Source of the DNA: Thermothielavioides terrestris NRRL 8126
Lineage: Eukaryota; Ascomycota; Sordariomycetes; Sordariales; Chaetomiaceae
DNA length: 64,000 nucleotides
Direction of reading: 5' to 3'
NCBI RefSeq assembly: GCF_000226115.1
Contig: NC_016458.1
Coordinates: forward strand, 6,606,001 to 6,670,000
Below are positions 53,932-64,000 of the stretch, in pieces; the stretch's first letter is position 1, and the number at the start of each line of letters is the position of its first letter. Below the pieces are notes generated by a model. That model was not told the DNA's origin. It saw nothing but the letters and a program-made list of their open reading frames with translations, and ran no database searches. Both the position numbers and the translations under genes were made by a program.

Positions 53932-54525
53932 TCACTCCAGTTTATCCAAGTGCTCCAGGCGGGTCAGCACGACCTGCTTGCTGGTCTCCTCGATCTCGCC
54001 GGCGAGGAAGACCTCGTCGAGGATGGCGTAGACCTTGTAGAAGTTGAAGACGAGGTCGAGCTCGCAGACGTTGCCGAAGAAGGCGTCGAGCACCTCGACG
54101 AAGAAGTGGATGGCCTCGAGGTAGGCGAGCTCGTTGTCGTTGGTGTCGACGCAGGCGCAGAAGAAGAGCCCCGCGTACCGCCGGTAGACCACCTTGTGGT
54201 TGCGGAACTCGACGAAGTTGGACTGGTACTTTTGGTCGCGCGGCGCGACGAGGCGGTGGATCTGGATGGGCAGACAAACAAACAAAGGTTAATAATAATG
54301 TTGGAAAAAAAGAAGAAAACAACAAAGGTGGGAGAGGAGTGGAAAAGTCCGTACCTCGCCCTTGAGCTTGATCTTCTCCTCGTCGCTGTACGGGACGTAC
54401 CACTTGGCCAGCCGGGTCTTGCCCCTGGGATTCCGTGTCAGCATGTCATCAGAGCGCACAATGTTGCAAACAGCGAGAGCAGAAAATGCGTACTGCCGGT
54501 TCTGGATCAGGATGAAGGACAACAT
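53932..54525 (-). CDS. aps2: AP-2 clathrin adaptor complex sigma subunit
   Basis: Exons 54525..54494, 54424..54355 and 54261..53932 give 143 residues, the family length. [11 protein letters not shown] joins [20 protein letters not shown] across the first intron, then [60 protein letters not shown] and [20 protein letters not shown]. This is the longin-like fold of sigma-type adaptins. The closeness to sigma-2 ([20 protein letters not shown]) favours AP-2 over AP-1 sigma. AP-2 recruits clathrin at the plasma membrane for endocytosis. The first intron, with its GTACGC donor, splits a Gln codon. Confidence 0.95.
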
Positions 54526-55137
54526 GGCTGCGGCTGCGGCGCGGGTGGTCCGCCGGTTGGGGTCGCTGCCGCTGCACTCGACTCGATGTTGCAGCAGTCG
54601 CGGTGTCGCTTATTACACAGGAGTTGCTTGGTAAGGTATCGTACTGGAAATAGCGTGGAGAGCACCGGAGGCAAGTCACAGCGATAAGCACAGTACCAGG
54701 CGAGCTGTGGCGGGTTAGGGTTAACTATTATTTGCTGCAACCCATCCCCCTTTTCCCGATCGACCAAGTCGCACAAGCCTTCCAGCGTCCGCTTCGGCTC
54801 GGAAAAGAACAGTCTAGTTGATTTAATTAGAGTACGTGATTTAGCTACTATATAAGGCATTCCGCACCGCTTCGCCTTGCAGTGCCGGGTTGGGTCTGTT
54901 GCCCAGAAGTCGGTCTATGTATCATGCCCAGAACGCCAATGCACTTGTCCGCAAAGCCAAAGCTCTCAGAAGGAGCCGTTCGTTCCAGCCTCAACACCCA
55001 TTTGTGGGCCTTCGGAACCATCTCTTCTAACTCTCCTCTTACGCGCCTCTCTTTATTCCACGCCCGGACAAGGAGTTCTCTGAGAGGCCAATCTGAACAA
55101 AGGTGACCGACTGCCAGCTCTGTCGCCGGAAGAGGTT
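54526..55137. other. Intergenic between AP-2 sigma and the MFS gene
   Basis: This is the AP-2 sigma 5' region and the MFS gene 3' region, both minus-strand. No gene is supported. Confidence 0.55.
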
Positions 55138-57032
55138 TCAATCCTCGGCAGCACCCTTCCCTTCTTCCCTCAGCCGCTGGAGGTACTGGTGCCGGATCGT
55201 GGTTAGGGTCACTACGATCCCCAACCCGCAGGCCGCCAAAGTAACGAAATACGCGTTCTTGTAGCAGTCCAGCCCATCGAGGCACGACCGCTCGCCATCC
55301 GGCCCGACAATGCTATGGCTGTCGAAGACGGCTCCATAGAACAGGTTGAAGACGTTGCCCGAGAGGACGGGGCTGAGGGTCATGAAGCCCCAGTTCTGGC
55401 TGAGGCCGTGGATGCCAAAGGACTCGGCAACAATGGACGGGAAGACGCCGAAGAGGAAGCCGTAGCCGAGGCCCGACAGGCCCGAGACGAAGCCCAGCAG
55501 GTGGGGGTTGGTGATGTTGAGGGCGCAGAGCTGGGCGACGCAGAAGACGAAGCAGGCGATGACGAGGCACCAGGCGCGGCTCGCGTGCAGCACCTTGATG
55601 AGGAAGTCGGAGCCGACGCCTGAGTCACTATCAGTTTCAGAGGTCCAGGAGGAGCGCAGTGGTGAGGATTTCTCACCACTCAGCAATCTACCGCAGAAGC
55701 TCCCGAGGGACAGGATGGAGACGTGCATCTGCTGTCGCTGGACGAGGAAGGCCTCGCTAACCGAGTCATCGTAGCGCTTCCAGAGCGCATTGACGTCGTG
55801 GCCGATGTTGCTGCGCCTCAGGTCAGCCTCGCGCATGACTCGCACGTACAGTACGACGAACGGTGGAACTCACTTGATGGTCATCAGGCCAATGCCCGCC
55901 AGAAGGCCCATGATGCAAAACAGCTGCCAAAAGTCGACGTTCCTGAGCAGACGCCAGCCACGGATATCTACACGATGCGAGCGATCCATATCAACACTGT
56001 TCTGAACAAGGACATCGCCGGCCAGCGACGACGATGACTTGGACATGAGAGACGACGTCTCGTCCACCTGAACCTCCTGGGATGTGCCGTCCAGGGCATG
56101 AGGCAAGGCGTCGGGGAGACCAGCCTCGACATCAGTCTCGACATGAGTCCGGCCGTAAGCGGGGTCGTCCGTGGCATCCTCTGACGAGCCGGCGGTCGCC
56201 GCGGGAGTCGTGTGGGTGGTGGGCGACGTACCAGGTTCTGCATCCGGGGAGCGTCTACCGCCGGGGCCGCCGTGGCGGCGGGGACCCTTTGCCTCCTCGG
56301 ACGGCGTGCGGCGCAGCTGCTGCGAGCCGGACGGCCCGGAAGCGCTGGTTGGCACGCTGTGGTAGGACGTGTGCGGATAGACCTTGAGGAAGAAGAAGCC
56401 GAAAAAGCTCAGGGCAAAGGTGCCGGCAGCCAGCAGGGTGAGGAAGGCGCCCGTGTCGCCGGGGAAGAAGACGCCGCCGAAGAGCGAGAAGAAGAAGGCG
56501 CTCAGACCGAAGGCGGCCAGGGGGAAGGCGGTCGCGGTGCCTCGGTGGTGGGGCCAGTTCAGGGCGGACGTCTTGACGGCGGCCGCGAAGGCCATGCAGC
56601 CGCCGAGGCCGGTAAGGAAGGCGAAGAAGCACAGAACGGGCACGGAGCCGGATGCGGTCTCGTAGGCGGCGCGGAAGGGGACGTAGCCGATGCCGAGGCA
56701 CAGAGCGCCGGCGATGACGGCCGGGCGCGGGCCGCGGTGGTCGACGAACAGGCCGACGGGCACGCCCATCGAGTACATGCCCATGTTGCCGGCCAGACCT
56801 ATCAGGTTGGTCTCGGTGGCAGAGAGGCGCAGCCTGTCGGCGAACTGCGGGGCCCAGGCCGAGTAGACGTACTGAAGACAGGCTCTTAGCTCTCTGCTAC
56901 CCGGCGGTGCGCTTCACGGAGGCATATCATGCAGGTAGTTTATCATACGTTGGTGCCGCATGCCAGCGAGATCATGGTTGCAGCCACGCTCGACACCAGC
57001 CGAGCGCGGTGCAGCTGCTGCTCCCTCATCAT
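55138..57032 (-). CDS. MFS transporter, nodulin-like family
   Basis: Exons 57032..56949, 56871..55874, 55810..55677 and 55619..55138 give 565 residues. The short first exon codes MMREQQLHRARLVSSVAATM and ISLACGTN. The next continues YVYSAWAPQFADRLRLSATE, then GLAGNMGMYSMGVPVGLFVD and the helices of the N-terminal half (about six). A long hydrophilic central loop of about 150 residues, with SSLMSKSSSSL, links to the second half with NNIGHDVNALWKRYDD, MHVSILSLGSFCGRLLSGVG and four to six further helices, including PHLLGFVSGLSGLGYGFLFG. This matches the nodulin-like MFS group (yeast YMR155W-like), whose substrates are mostly unknown. A plasma-membrane or vacuolar location is possible. Confidence 0.87.
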
Positions 57033-57785
57033 GCTTCTTTTTGCTTGCTGCGGCTGCTGCTGCTGCCGCTGAGCTGGAGTGAAAACGGAGATGGTGTCAA
57101 CAGAACTTCAGCCGTATTGAGGCATCCCGGCGAGGTCGAAGTACAGGTCGCAGAGGTTGCAGGATAGTTTCAGCACAGCGGGATGCAAGTCGGGACAAGA
57201 TATGTTCTGTGAGCACAAGGGGTCACAGAAAAACTTGAGTTATGGGCAGCGTTATTTGCAGTTGCCAGTCGACACCTCCATGGTTTGATAACGAGAACGC
57301 GGATGCGGATGAAAGATGAAGGATGAGGATGAGGACGAGCTGCCGTAGACCGGACAGTGAGCTTCAGGAGGCTTGGCCTATCTGGGGCTAGCCGGACCCA
57401 TGGTGACATCTTCGCTGGCATCTCCGGTGTTTTCCCGTCTTGCGACATCGGGTGAGCTTGTTTGATTGGTGGGTCGGATCACTGCTCCGTCGCTATCGGG
57501 AGAAATCCAAGCGACAAGCCACAGTGGCGCATCCGAAGGACCCTGCTATCTTGGTGTGGGGGGGCCGATAACTTGCCGCAGCTGCAAGTCGTCATCCAAT
57601 CCATTCACTGTTGGCGCTGTTGACATCAGCCTGCAACGTCCATAAAGCCCGTCACTGCTGCCGCCTCGAACCGCCGTCGCACCACCGTCGCCGATAAGCC
57701 CTTCCACTCCTTTTCCGTTGTCCGGACACTTCTCGAATTCTCATTCGGATCGGGGCCGCAGGGCTTCCAGAGTTGTCCTGTCGCC
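57033..57785. other. Divergent promoter region, MFS / SERINC
   Basis: About 750 bp lie between the two start codons, with CAG/CTG-rich DNA next to the MFS start. No other feature is supported. Confidence 0.55.
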
Positions 57786-59420
57786 ATGGGCGCTCTCCTC
57801 TCGCTGCCGCTGCTGGCGGTGCCGAGCATGGGCACTGTATGATTCGCCCTCGCCCCCGGCATTCCCCTGTTGAACAAGTCTTATTGACCGCCGTGCAGGT
57901 TCTGTCGTTCGCAGCCAGCTGTTGCGGCGCTGCGACCTGCTCCATGGTGTGCAGCGCGTGCGGGAAGTGCGGGAACAGGTAGGCAGCAAACCATCATCAA
58001 CTGGACGGTTTATTCCTGGCGCAAGCAGTCTGCTCACCAATTTGACCCCTCTAGTGTCGCAACCCGCATCGCCTACGCCCTCATCCTGCTCGTCAACTCG
58101 ATACTATCATGGATCATGCTCACGAAATGGGCCGTCGAGAAGCTGCAACACCTCATGCTCGACTACGTCAAGATCAAGTGCGGTGACGGCGATTGCTACG
58201 GCTGGCTGGCCGTCCACCGCATCAACTTCTCCCTCGGCATGTTCCACCTCGTCCTCGCCGCGCTCATGCTGGGCGTGCGCTCCTCCAAGAACCCGCGCGC
58301 CGCCATCCAGAACGGCTTCTGGGGCCCCAAGATCATCGCCTGGCTGGGCCTCATCGTGCTCACCTTCTTCATCCCGGACACCTTCTTCCAGTTCTGGGGC
58401 AACTACGTGGCCATGATTGGCGCCATGCTCTTCCTGATCCTGGGCCTGATCCTGCTGGTCGATCTGGCCCACAACTGGGCCGAGTACTGCCTCGCCCAGA
58501 TCGAGAACTCCGAGTCCAAGACGTGGCGCGTCATCCTGATCGGTTCCACCCTCGGCATGTACCTGGCGTCGCTGGCCATGACCATCGTGCAGTACATCTT
58601 CTTCGCGTCGAGCGGCTGCTCCATGAACCAGGCCGCCATCACCATCAACCTCCTCCTCTGGATCGCCATCTCCTTCATATCGGTCCACCCCACCGTCCAG
58701 GAGCACAACCCCAAGGCCGGCCTCGCCCAGGCCGCCATGGTGGCCGTCTACTGCACCTACCTCACCATGTCCGCCGTCTCCATGGAGCCCGACGACAGCG
58801 AGGACGGCCACTGCAACCCGCTGGTCCTCGGCCAGGGCACGCGCACCACCTCCATCGTCGTCGGCGCCATCGTGACCATGCTCACCGTCGCCTACACCAC
58901 CACGCGCGCCGCCACCCAGAGCCTCGGCCTCGGCGGCAGCAGCAGCGGCCAGATCCGCCTTCCCGACGACGACGACGACGTCGCCGGCCACTACGAGCAC
59001 GACCTGGTGACGACCCAGCCGAGCAGGCGCCGGCAGATGCGCGCCGAGGCCCTGCGCCGCGCCGTCGAGGAGGGCAGCCTGCCCGCCGACGCGCTGCTGT
59101 CGGACGACGAGGACGACTCGGGCAGCGACGCCGCCGGCGGGTCGGGGTCGGGCTCGGGCCGCCGGAACGACGACGAGCGCGCCAGCACCCAGTACAGCTA
59201 CTCCATGTTCCACGTCATCTTCTTCCTGGCCACCGCCTGGGTCGCCACCCTGCTGACCATGGACTGGGACGACAACAAGAAGCAAGACGACTTCGCCACC
59301 GTCGGCCGCACCCTGTGGGCCAGCTGGGTCAAGATCGTGAGCTCCTGGGTCTGCTACGCCATGTACATCTGGACGCTGATCGCCCCCGTCTTGCTGCCCG
59401 AGCGTTTTGATTTCGATTAG
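57786..59420 (+). CDS. tms1: Serine incorporator family membrane protein (Tms1)
   Basis: Exons 57786..57836, 57899..57978 and 58055..59420 give 498 residues. MGALLSLPLLAVPSMGT joins VLSFAASCCGAATCSMVCSA, the Cys-rich start typical of SERINC proteins. VATRIAYALILLVNSILSWI and about ten membrane helices follow. Conserved segments include CYGWLAVHRINFSLGMFHLV, IQNGFWGPKIIAWLGLI, FIPDTFFQFWGNYVAMIGAM, LVDLAHNWAEYCLAQIENS, CNPL and STQYSYSMFHVIFFLATAWV followed by ATLLTMDW. An acidic loop with an Asp run (about 390-440) precedes the last two helices. SERINC/Tms1 proteins sit in internal and plasma membranes and have been linked to serine-derived lipids; lipid scrambling has been shown for some animal members. 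The role in fungi is unsettled. Confidence 0.94.
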
Positions 59421-60271
59421 ATCCCGGTGGACCGTTCATCTTTCTGGAGGGGGGAAGGAGAAGAGAAGGATGTAGCGGTGATGGGTTTTGTCTCTGGTTC
59501 TTTCTGGGTAGCTCCTGTCAGTTACCGCTGATGGGGAGGGGTTGGCGGTCGTGGGTGGTTCTGTTGGCGTACGTACCTGCATGTGTGCACTTGCTCTTTC
59601 TTTTCCTTTCTTTTCTCGACTCTCATGACTTCGTCCTGACCCTGTCAGTTTGCCATGGTCTACCTCTGTCACTGTCTCTGTTTGTGCAACGAAACGCAAT
59701 GCATCTGGGGGGCGTATGGGGTTATTTTTCTTTTCTTTTCTTTCTTGTGGATTCGCGGCTGGTTTGTCAGACATCAAACAGTGAGGCTATTGTGATCGGT
59801 TCACGGAAGTCCAGGAGTTGACAGCACGATGCAACATGGTCCAGCCAGTCTGTGTGTCTGTGTCGGCCTGTCGTTGAACAGCCTCCAGACCCCCCTCGCC
59901 TATTGACATGCTGCCATTGGTCGTGATGCATGTAGCTATCCGGCCGTCTTTGGGAAAGGGGGCTGACGAGATTGCTTCCCTTTGTCTGTCTTGTCTGTTT
60001 GGCCGGGCCTGCCTAGGAAATGCAGGCACACGCTCCCCGGAGTACTAGTACATGTGCATGGGATTGGATTGTACATGCACATTCCGCACAGCATGGACGT
60101 ACAGCACCCCCTTGTCCCTTATCCCGCACCGGTGCGTATGGGAGTCGGCGACCTGGTTAGAGAGAGACCCACCCCCCCTTTCCCCCATTGTGCCGTCCCT
60201 TCCCCCCCGGCGCCAGTACTAGACGGTACTTTCCCGGTAGTTACTGTGTATCATGTATAGCTTCCCTGCCA

Positions 60272-60287
60272 CCCCCCCCCCCCCCCC
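60272..60287. repeat. Homopolymer C(16)
   Basis: Sixteen C in a row follow several C-rich blocks (60170..60210). G-rich on the minus strand, this stretch could form a G-quadruplex. Confidence 0.85.
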
Positions 60288-60806
60288 TGATGGTGTCGGT
60301 CCTACCCACTCACCGTACCCACCCGCCCACCTCTTCCCACCATGTCGGGTACGGTGGCCTTTGATGTGCGGCAGCGTGGCCCGGGTGCGTGCGGCGGCAG
60401 ATGGATTGGTCATCTGACCTGGGAGCTGATATCTGTTTGTTTCCCTATCCCAGATGTTCTGGCTTCAGGCGGTCGTGAACGTGAATGTTGGACGTGGGGA
60501 TCTCGGGGGGACTTGGATGGATCCGTATGATACAATGGGGGAACCAGGGCTCGAGGGCAGCGGATTGCCCAGTCACGACAGGTTGCGTCTCTGTGTGTGT
60601 GTGGGCTTGTCGTTCTCGGCTACGGCCCAAGCTGGCGGCGGTTCGGCGACGGCATGGGGTTGGCAGCTCCGCGGGGGCCTCTTGGCCGACGCTGTGATGC
60701 TGCTGGCGTGATTACCGGTGAGCTGTCGGAAATGAAGCTCAGATGAAGCTGAGGGCTGCTGCTACAGTTGGCCCCGCATGAGCATGTTTGTTTGTTGGTT
60801 TTTCCT

Positions 60807-60828
60807 CCCCCCCCCCCCCCCCCCCCCC
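60807..60828. repeat. Homopolymer C(22)
   Basis: Twenty-two C in a row are followed by GCCCC. The minus strand is a G run with quadruplex potential. Exact length is vulnerable to sequencing error. Confidence 0.85.
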
Positions 60829-62921
60829 GCCCCCTACTCTCCTTCCTCGGCCGCTCTGTACTCTCCGGCACTCTGCTCATTGCTGACATTTCACCTCAGT
60901 CTTCCGCGTGACCAGGTATATCGATGGCATGTTACATCGGTCTTGCATGCCGCAGTGTGACTTGAAGCGTGCCCAGGAATCAGAATTCTCGAAGGAGCGG
61001 TCAGGGCAGAGGCGGCGAGAAGCCGGGAGGGAAGGCCACGAGGATGTCGGGGCGGCGGTATGACGGGCAACGTGGATTGCGGGCCGAGATATCCATTGCC
61101 GGGCTGGGTACCCGCTGAGGGCTTGACCTCGCTTCGCTGTCAGACACGGAGACGCAAGTCAGGGGTTAGCGAGCTGGGATACCCCGAACCTGCAGGCCAG
61201 GACGGACGCATGTACGTGTCGTGTTAGGCCATCTGACGGCCGAGGCCAAAGGAGAGCCCGGCCGTCCATCTCGCTCCGTCATTGACATGAGGGCGATAAG
61301 ACGGTGTTACCGAGCTAAGCGGGGGATTTTGCTTCCTGTCACTTCCACAACCCCGGAACACAGACACGCTTGGACCCCAGCCGGGACGGGCCCGGCCTGT
61401 ACGACGTCCTCAGTGACGCAACCGGGCGATTCCCTTGCGATACCAGACCTGGGACTGTTGTTTATGGCATCGAAAGCCGCGGATGCCGATGAGATTGGGC
61501 ATTCAGCACGGCAATCATGTCTCATCCACAGACCATCTGAAGGCGACGACACTCCGACCACTCGATATCAGACCACTCCATCGGGAACGTGCAGGACGTG
61601 GTCTCTCCGGTCAGCGAGGCGACGCAGCGACCGCTTTTCCCTTACCCCCATCAGACAACCTTCAAAACACCTCGTTGGGACTAACTCCTTGGTGTCACAA
61701 CGAAGTATTCATGAATACCCTGTCTTTTCGAGCATGCGCCAGTGTGACACGAAGGGATCGCCGAGTGCGCCCCGGGCGGGTCCAGAGGACGCGGCCAGTA
61801 GCTGGCAAGAGGAGGGTTGGTGCGGGTGCACCAGTAGGTGACCTCGATCATGCGGTTACATGTCATCATTTTCATCTAGTCGCTATCTTGCAGCATGATG
61901 AGCTGGGGAGTCGAACGCCGCCGAAGTGCTGTCATGTTCAGGGGGGATACAACAACCCGCGTGGTCGCTGGGCCAGGGGTACCGGTGAGAGCGACGTCCA
62001 TGCCTAGTCCTGCGAGAGCAAACGAACACATGCAGCAGGGAGTCGCCGAGGACACCGTCACCGGTCAAGACGTGCGAGCATTTTGTCGCGGATAAACAAC
62101 GCACGTCGTGCAGCCCCTAGCCGCAGCTATAACGGCGCCGCTGAGTGCGCCACGGCCGTGGGGGCTTCGGCCGGAGCGGCTTTGGGAGTGTCTCCTGAGG
62201 ATCGAATCGAGAGGAATTGGTGTGGTTGTACTGCCGCCGTGCGCTTCTTGGTCAACGAGGAGCAGACACCGATTTCCCCGGGGACACCGGCGAATGGGAG
62301 GCGAACGCGACGCGGAGCAAATTATACTGCATGCAGCGAGAAGATTCCTGGTGGCGTTGTTTGACTGGAGATACTTCAGAATGGTGCCTCGGAGTATTCA
62401 AGCTGCGGATGTGTACCACCGGATCAGGCCTTTGAGAGGGACAAGAGACTGGGCGGCAACCGAGACTAGCCTCGACTGCGGAGCTATAGGCGACCGGAAC
62501 CTTTCTGCTTCCCGGTCCTGAACCGGGGGGAATGTCATCGACACTCCAAGCGCCACCCAAGTGCCTGGTGCCACGACCTTCCTGCAAGGGCAGACCAGAA
62601 GTAGCTCCGCATCTGACCCGGGCTTGAAACGAGGATGGGACCATCGATGATGGACATAGTGCAGTGGCATGGAGCGGCCACGCAGAAATGACGTTCCTTT
62701 CTATTTCTCTTTTTAGGATCACTGACTGCTGCCCAGGCCATCCTGTCGGCACCGGGTGTCCTGCAGCCGTCTGCCATTCGACCGCCCCTTCTTATCTAAG
62801 GGAAGGTTATATAAATCAGGTCACCCTTCTCAAAACAGGACGGGGAGAGACCCTTTGGTGCGGCGAGAAGGTCTTTGCCCATGATCTTGATCCATCAACT
62901 TTTTGAAACCCGACACCAACC

Positions 62922-63177
62922 ATGCCCCACAGCGTGAGAGAACAGGCGGGAACTCAGGACCTTCATCGACGGTAGGTGATGCTTTCCGTTTGTTTGGCCG
63001 TTACGAGGAACGTCTTCTCATGACAGCAGTGACGATCAACCCAGTCAACCTCCGTTGGCAGTGGCCAACGATGCCCCGCAGCCACAGCCGGAAATGCTGA
63101 AAGCCTGGAGCGACGAATTCGATCCCAAGAATCTGACCATCAACGAAGCCCTTTTCGTCGGCGGTCTGACCGGGTAG
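62922..63177 (+). CDS. Small acidic protein, 66 aa, unrecognised
   Basis: Exons 62922..62971 and 63027..63177 give 66 residues. The intron has a GTAGGT donor and a GACAG acceptor and splits an Arg codon. The start context is ACCAACCATGCC. The product begins MPHSVREQAGTQDLHRRSDD. It has a Pro/Gln-rich middle and an acidic C-terminus with MLKAWSDEFDPKNLTINEAL and FVGGLTG. The stop TAG sits inside GGGTAGGTG, which is itself a good donor (GTAGGT). A longer, spliced product is therefore possible, though I found no convincing next exon before 63480. Composition and splice sites argue for a real gene; function is unknown. Confidence 0.55.
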
Positions 63178-63476
63178 GTGATAACCCGAAGCAGCCAAAT
63201 TCTGGCCCGACCACTAACGGCCGAAGTGGCCGTGCCGAGGTCCGAGACGGTAATAACCAGGACGCCGATGTTGGGGGACCGCCGGCGCGGCGTGGCTGAG
63301 GGGCGACTTGATGCGTGGATACTCAGGGCGTTCCGCCGTCCGGCTTCCGTTTCCGCTGTACTCCATACCTCCGATTCTGCACACAATACCACCCCAGTTC
63401 GCTTCGAGGAGGGCGTGTTAGTGTGTTATGCCATGACTTGGCCAACATGTGTGTGCCGTAGAGAACTTCAAAAAGT
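63178..63476. other. Convergent intergenic region
   Basis: This holds the 3' regions of the small protein gene and of the cystathionine beta-lyase gene. No other feature is supported. Confidence 0.5.
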
Positions 63477-64000
63477 CTAGGCCGATGGCGGCGCGTCATC
63501 CGCGACCACGTTGTTCGCGTTGAAGCCGTCGAGGGTGAGCGTCACGGCGCCGGCTTGCACAAGCTGCGAGATGAGGCAATTGTTAGACAAGCTCCCGGCA
63601 CAGGCACGAAGGGGCAGTGTCCATAGTCAACCTACAGCGCGGGATAGATCGTCAATCAGATCGTCGGCATCCTCAATTCCGACACAGAGCCTGATGATGT
63701 CCTCGGGCATCTGCCTTTCTTGCCTGGTCTTGGCATCAATGCTCGCATGGCTCATGCGGCAGGGCATGCTAATGAGACTGTTGACGCAGCCGAAACTGAC
63801 ACTGATGCCCCAGAGGCGCGTGGCCTCAACGATCCTCTCCGAGAGGGCAATGTCTCCGGTTTCGAATGAGAGCACAGCGCCAGCGCCGCGCGCCATTGAC
63901 CAATGGAGGTCGTACTGTGGGTGCGACTTCAGGCCAGGGTACCGGACGCGGAAGCCGTGCGACTCGAGGAACTCCGCGATTCGCTGCGCATTGGCCTGCT
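63477..64000 (-). CDS. Cystathionine beta-lyase, C-terminal part (runs off the window)
   Basis: The visible exons are 64000..63636 (open at the window edge) and 63563..63477, joined by a phase-0 GTAGGT...CGCAG intron. The sequence QANAQRIAEFLESHGFRVRY, then YPGLKSHPQYDLHWSMARGA and GAVLSFETGD, matches the C-terminal domain of PLP-dependent Cys/Met metabolism enzymes. ISVSFGCVNSLISMPCRMSH and PEDIIRLCVGIEDADDLIDD fit fungal cystathionine beta-lyase (Neurospora met-2, yeast STR3), which cleaves cystathionine to homocysteine, pyruvate and ammonia. The PLP-binding Lys lies outside the window, so cystathionine gamma-synthase or gamma-lyase cannot be excluded. The last exon ends NNVVADDAPPSA. Confidence 0.85.

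Larger units (their letters stand above)
59421..62921. other. Long intergenic stretch, no supported gene
   Basis: This 3.5-kb stretch holds many overlapping frames of 60-200 codons on both strands. None has recognisable motifs, consistent splice sites or protein-like composition. It contains two long C runs (60272..60287 and 60807..60828). I saw no tRNA, 5S rRNA, LTR or inverted terminal repeat. Confidence 0.55.

Noticed and set aside
58107..59285. 392-codon minus-strand frame opposite the SERINC gene
   Set aside because: Antisense shadow of a GC-rich multi-helix gene; composition dominated by Asp/Gly/Val.
61221..62521. Overlapping frames of 90-206 codons on both strands
   Set aside because: None has motifs, consistent introns or a start context. 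They overlap each other freely, as expected by chance in GC-rich DNA.

Overview
The window looks like nuclear DNA of a filamentous ascomycete, most likely a Sordariales species (Chaetomiaceae or a relative). Genes carry short introns (about 50-150 bp) with GTA/GTG donors. Coding DNA is GC-rich. The conventional kinesin is predicted at 928 residues, the Neurospora size. One repeat-rich block shows the TpA-rich, CpA/TpG-poor signature of repeat-induced point mutation (RIP), which is typical of this class. Exon boundaries were worked out by hand from reading frame, splice sites and family similarity. No transcript data or database search was available.

Layout. 1-11.1 kb: a Cys-cluster protein (5' end outside the window), a Clr2-type silencing protein on the minus strand, a 380-bp MITE just upstream of it, an unrecognised three-exon protein, a gamma-glutamylcyclotransferase-like protein, and an intron-containing tRNA-Leu(AAG). 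12.4-27.0 kb: a transposon nest. A 404-bp MITE lies 3 bp from a second MITE of about 412 bp. The second MITE was split by a related element that is 13.8 kb today and about 6.2 kb without its own insert. That element has the same kind of termini and a RIP-ruined MULE-like transposase frame. It was in turn split by a 7.56-kb Ty1/copia retrotransposon. The copia element has identical 182-bp LTRs, one intact 1789-residue Gag-Pol frame and, between pol and the 3' LTR, an intact four-exon gene on the opposite strand. Every insertion is bounded by an exact target-site duplication (8 bp for the DNA elements, 5 bp for copia), so the order of events can be read.

27.4-59.4 kb: an ordinary gene-dense euchromatic stretch. 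It holds a SUN-family wall protein, a CSN12-like PCI protein, mitochondrial acetyl-CoA acetyltransferase, the Rad6 ubiquitin-conjugating enzyme, kinesin-1, a multi-pass membrane protein, a membrane-anchored short-chain dehydrogenase, Ppm1, SAGA subunit Spt3, ESCRT regulator Ist1, a zinc-knuckle protein, AP-2 sigma, a nodulin-like MFS transporter and a SERINC/Tms1 protein. These are housekeeping functions and do not form a cluster or pathway. 59.4-62.9 kb holds no gene I can support. The window ends with a 66-residue small protein and the C-terminal end of a cystathionine beta-lyase on the minus strand.

The observations most worth a second look are the antisense spliced gene inside the copia element, the three-level nest with perfect duplications at each level, telomere-like tracts inside the MITEs, and a possible alternative N-terminus of Spt3 encoded inside its unusually long first intron.
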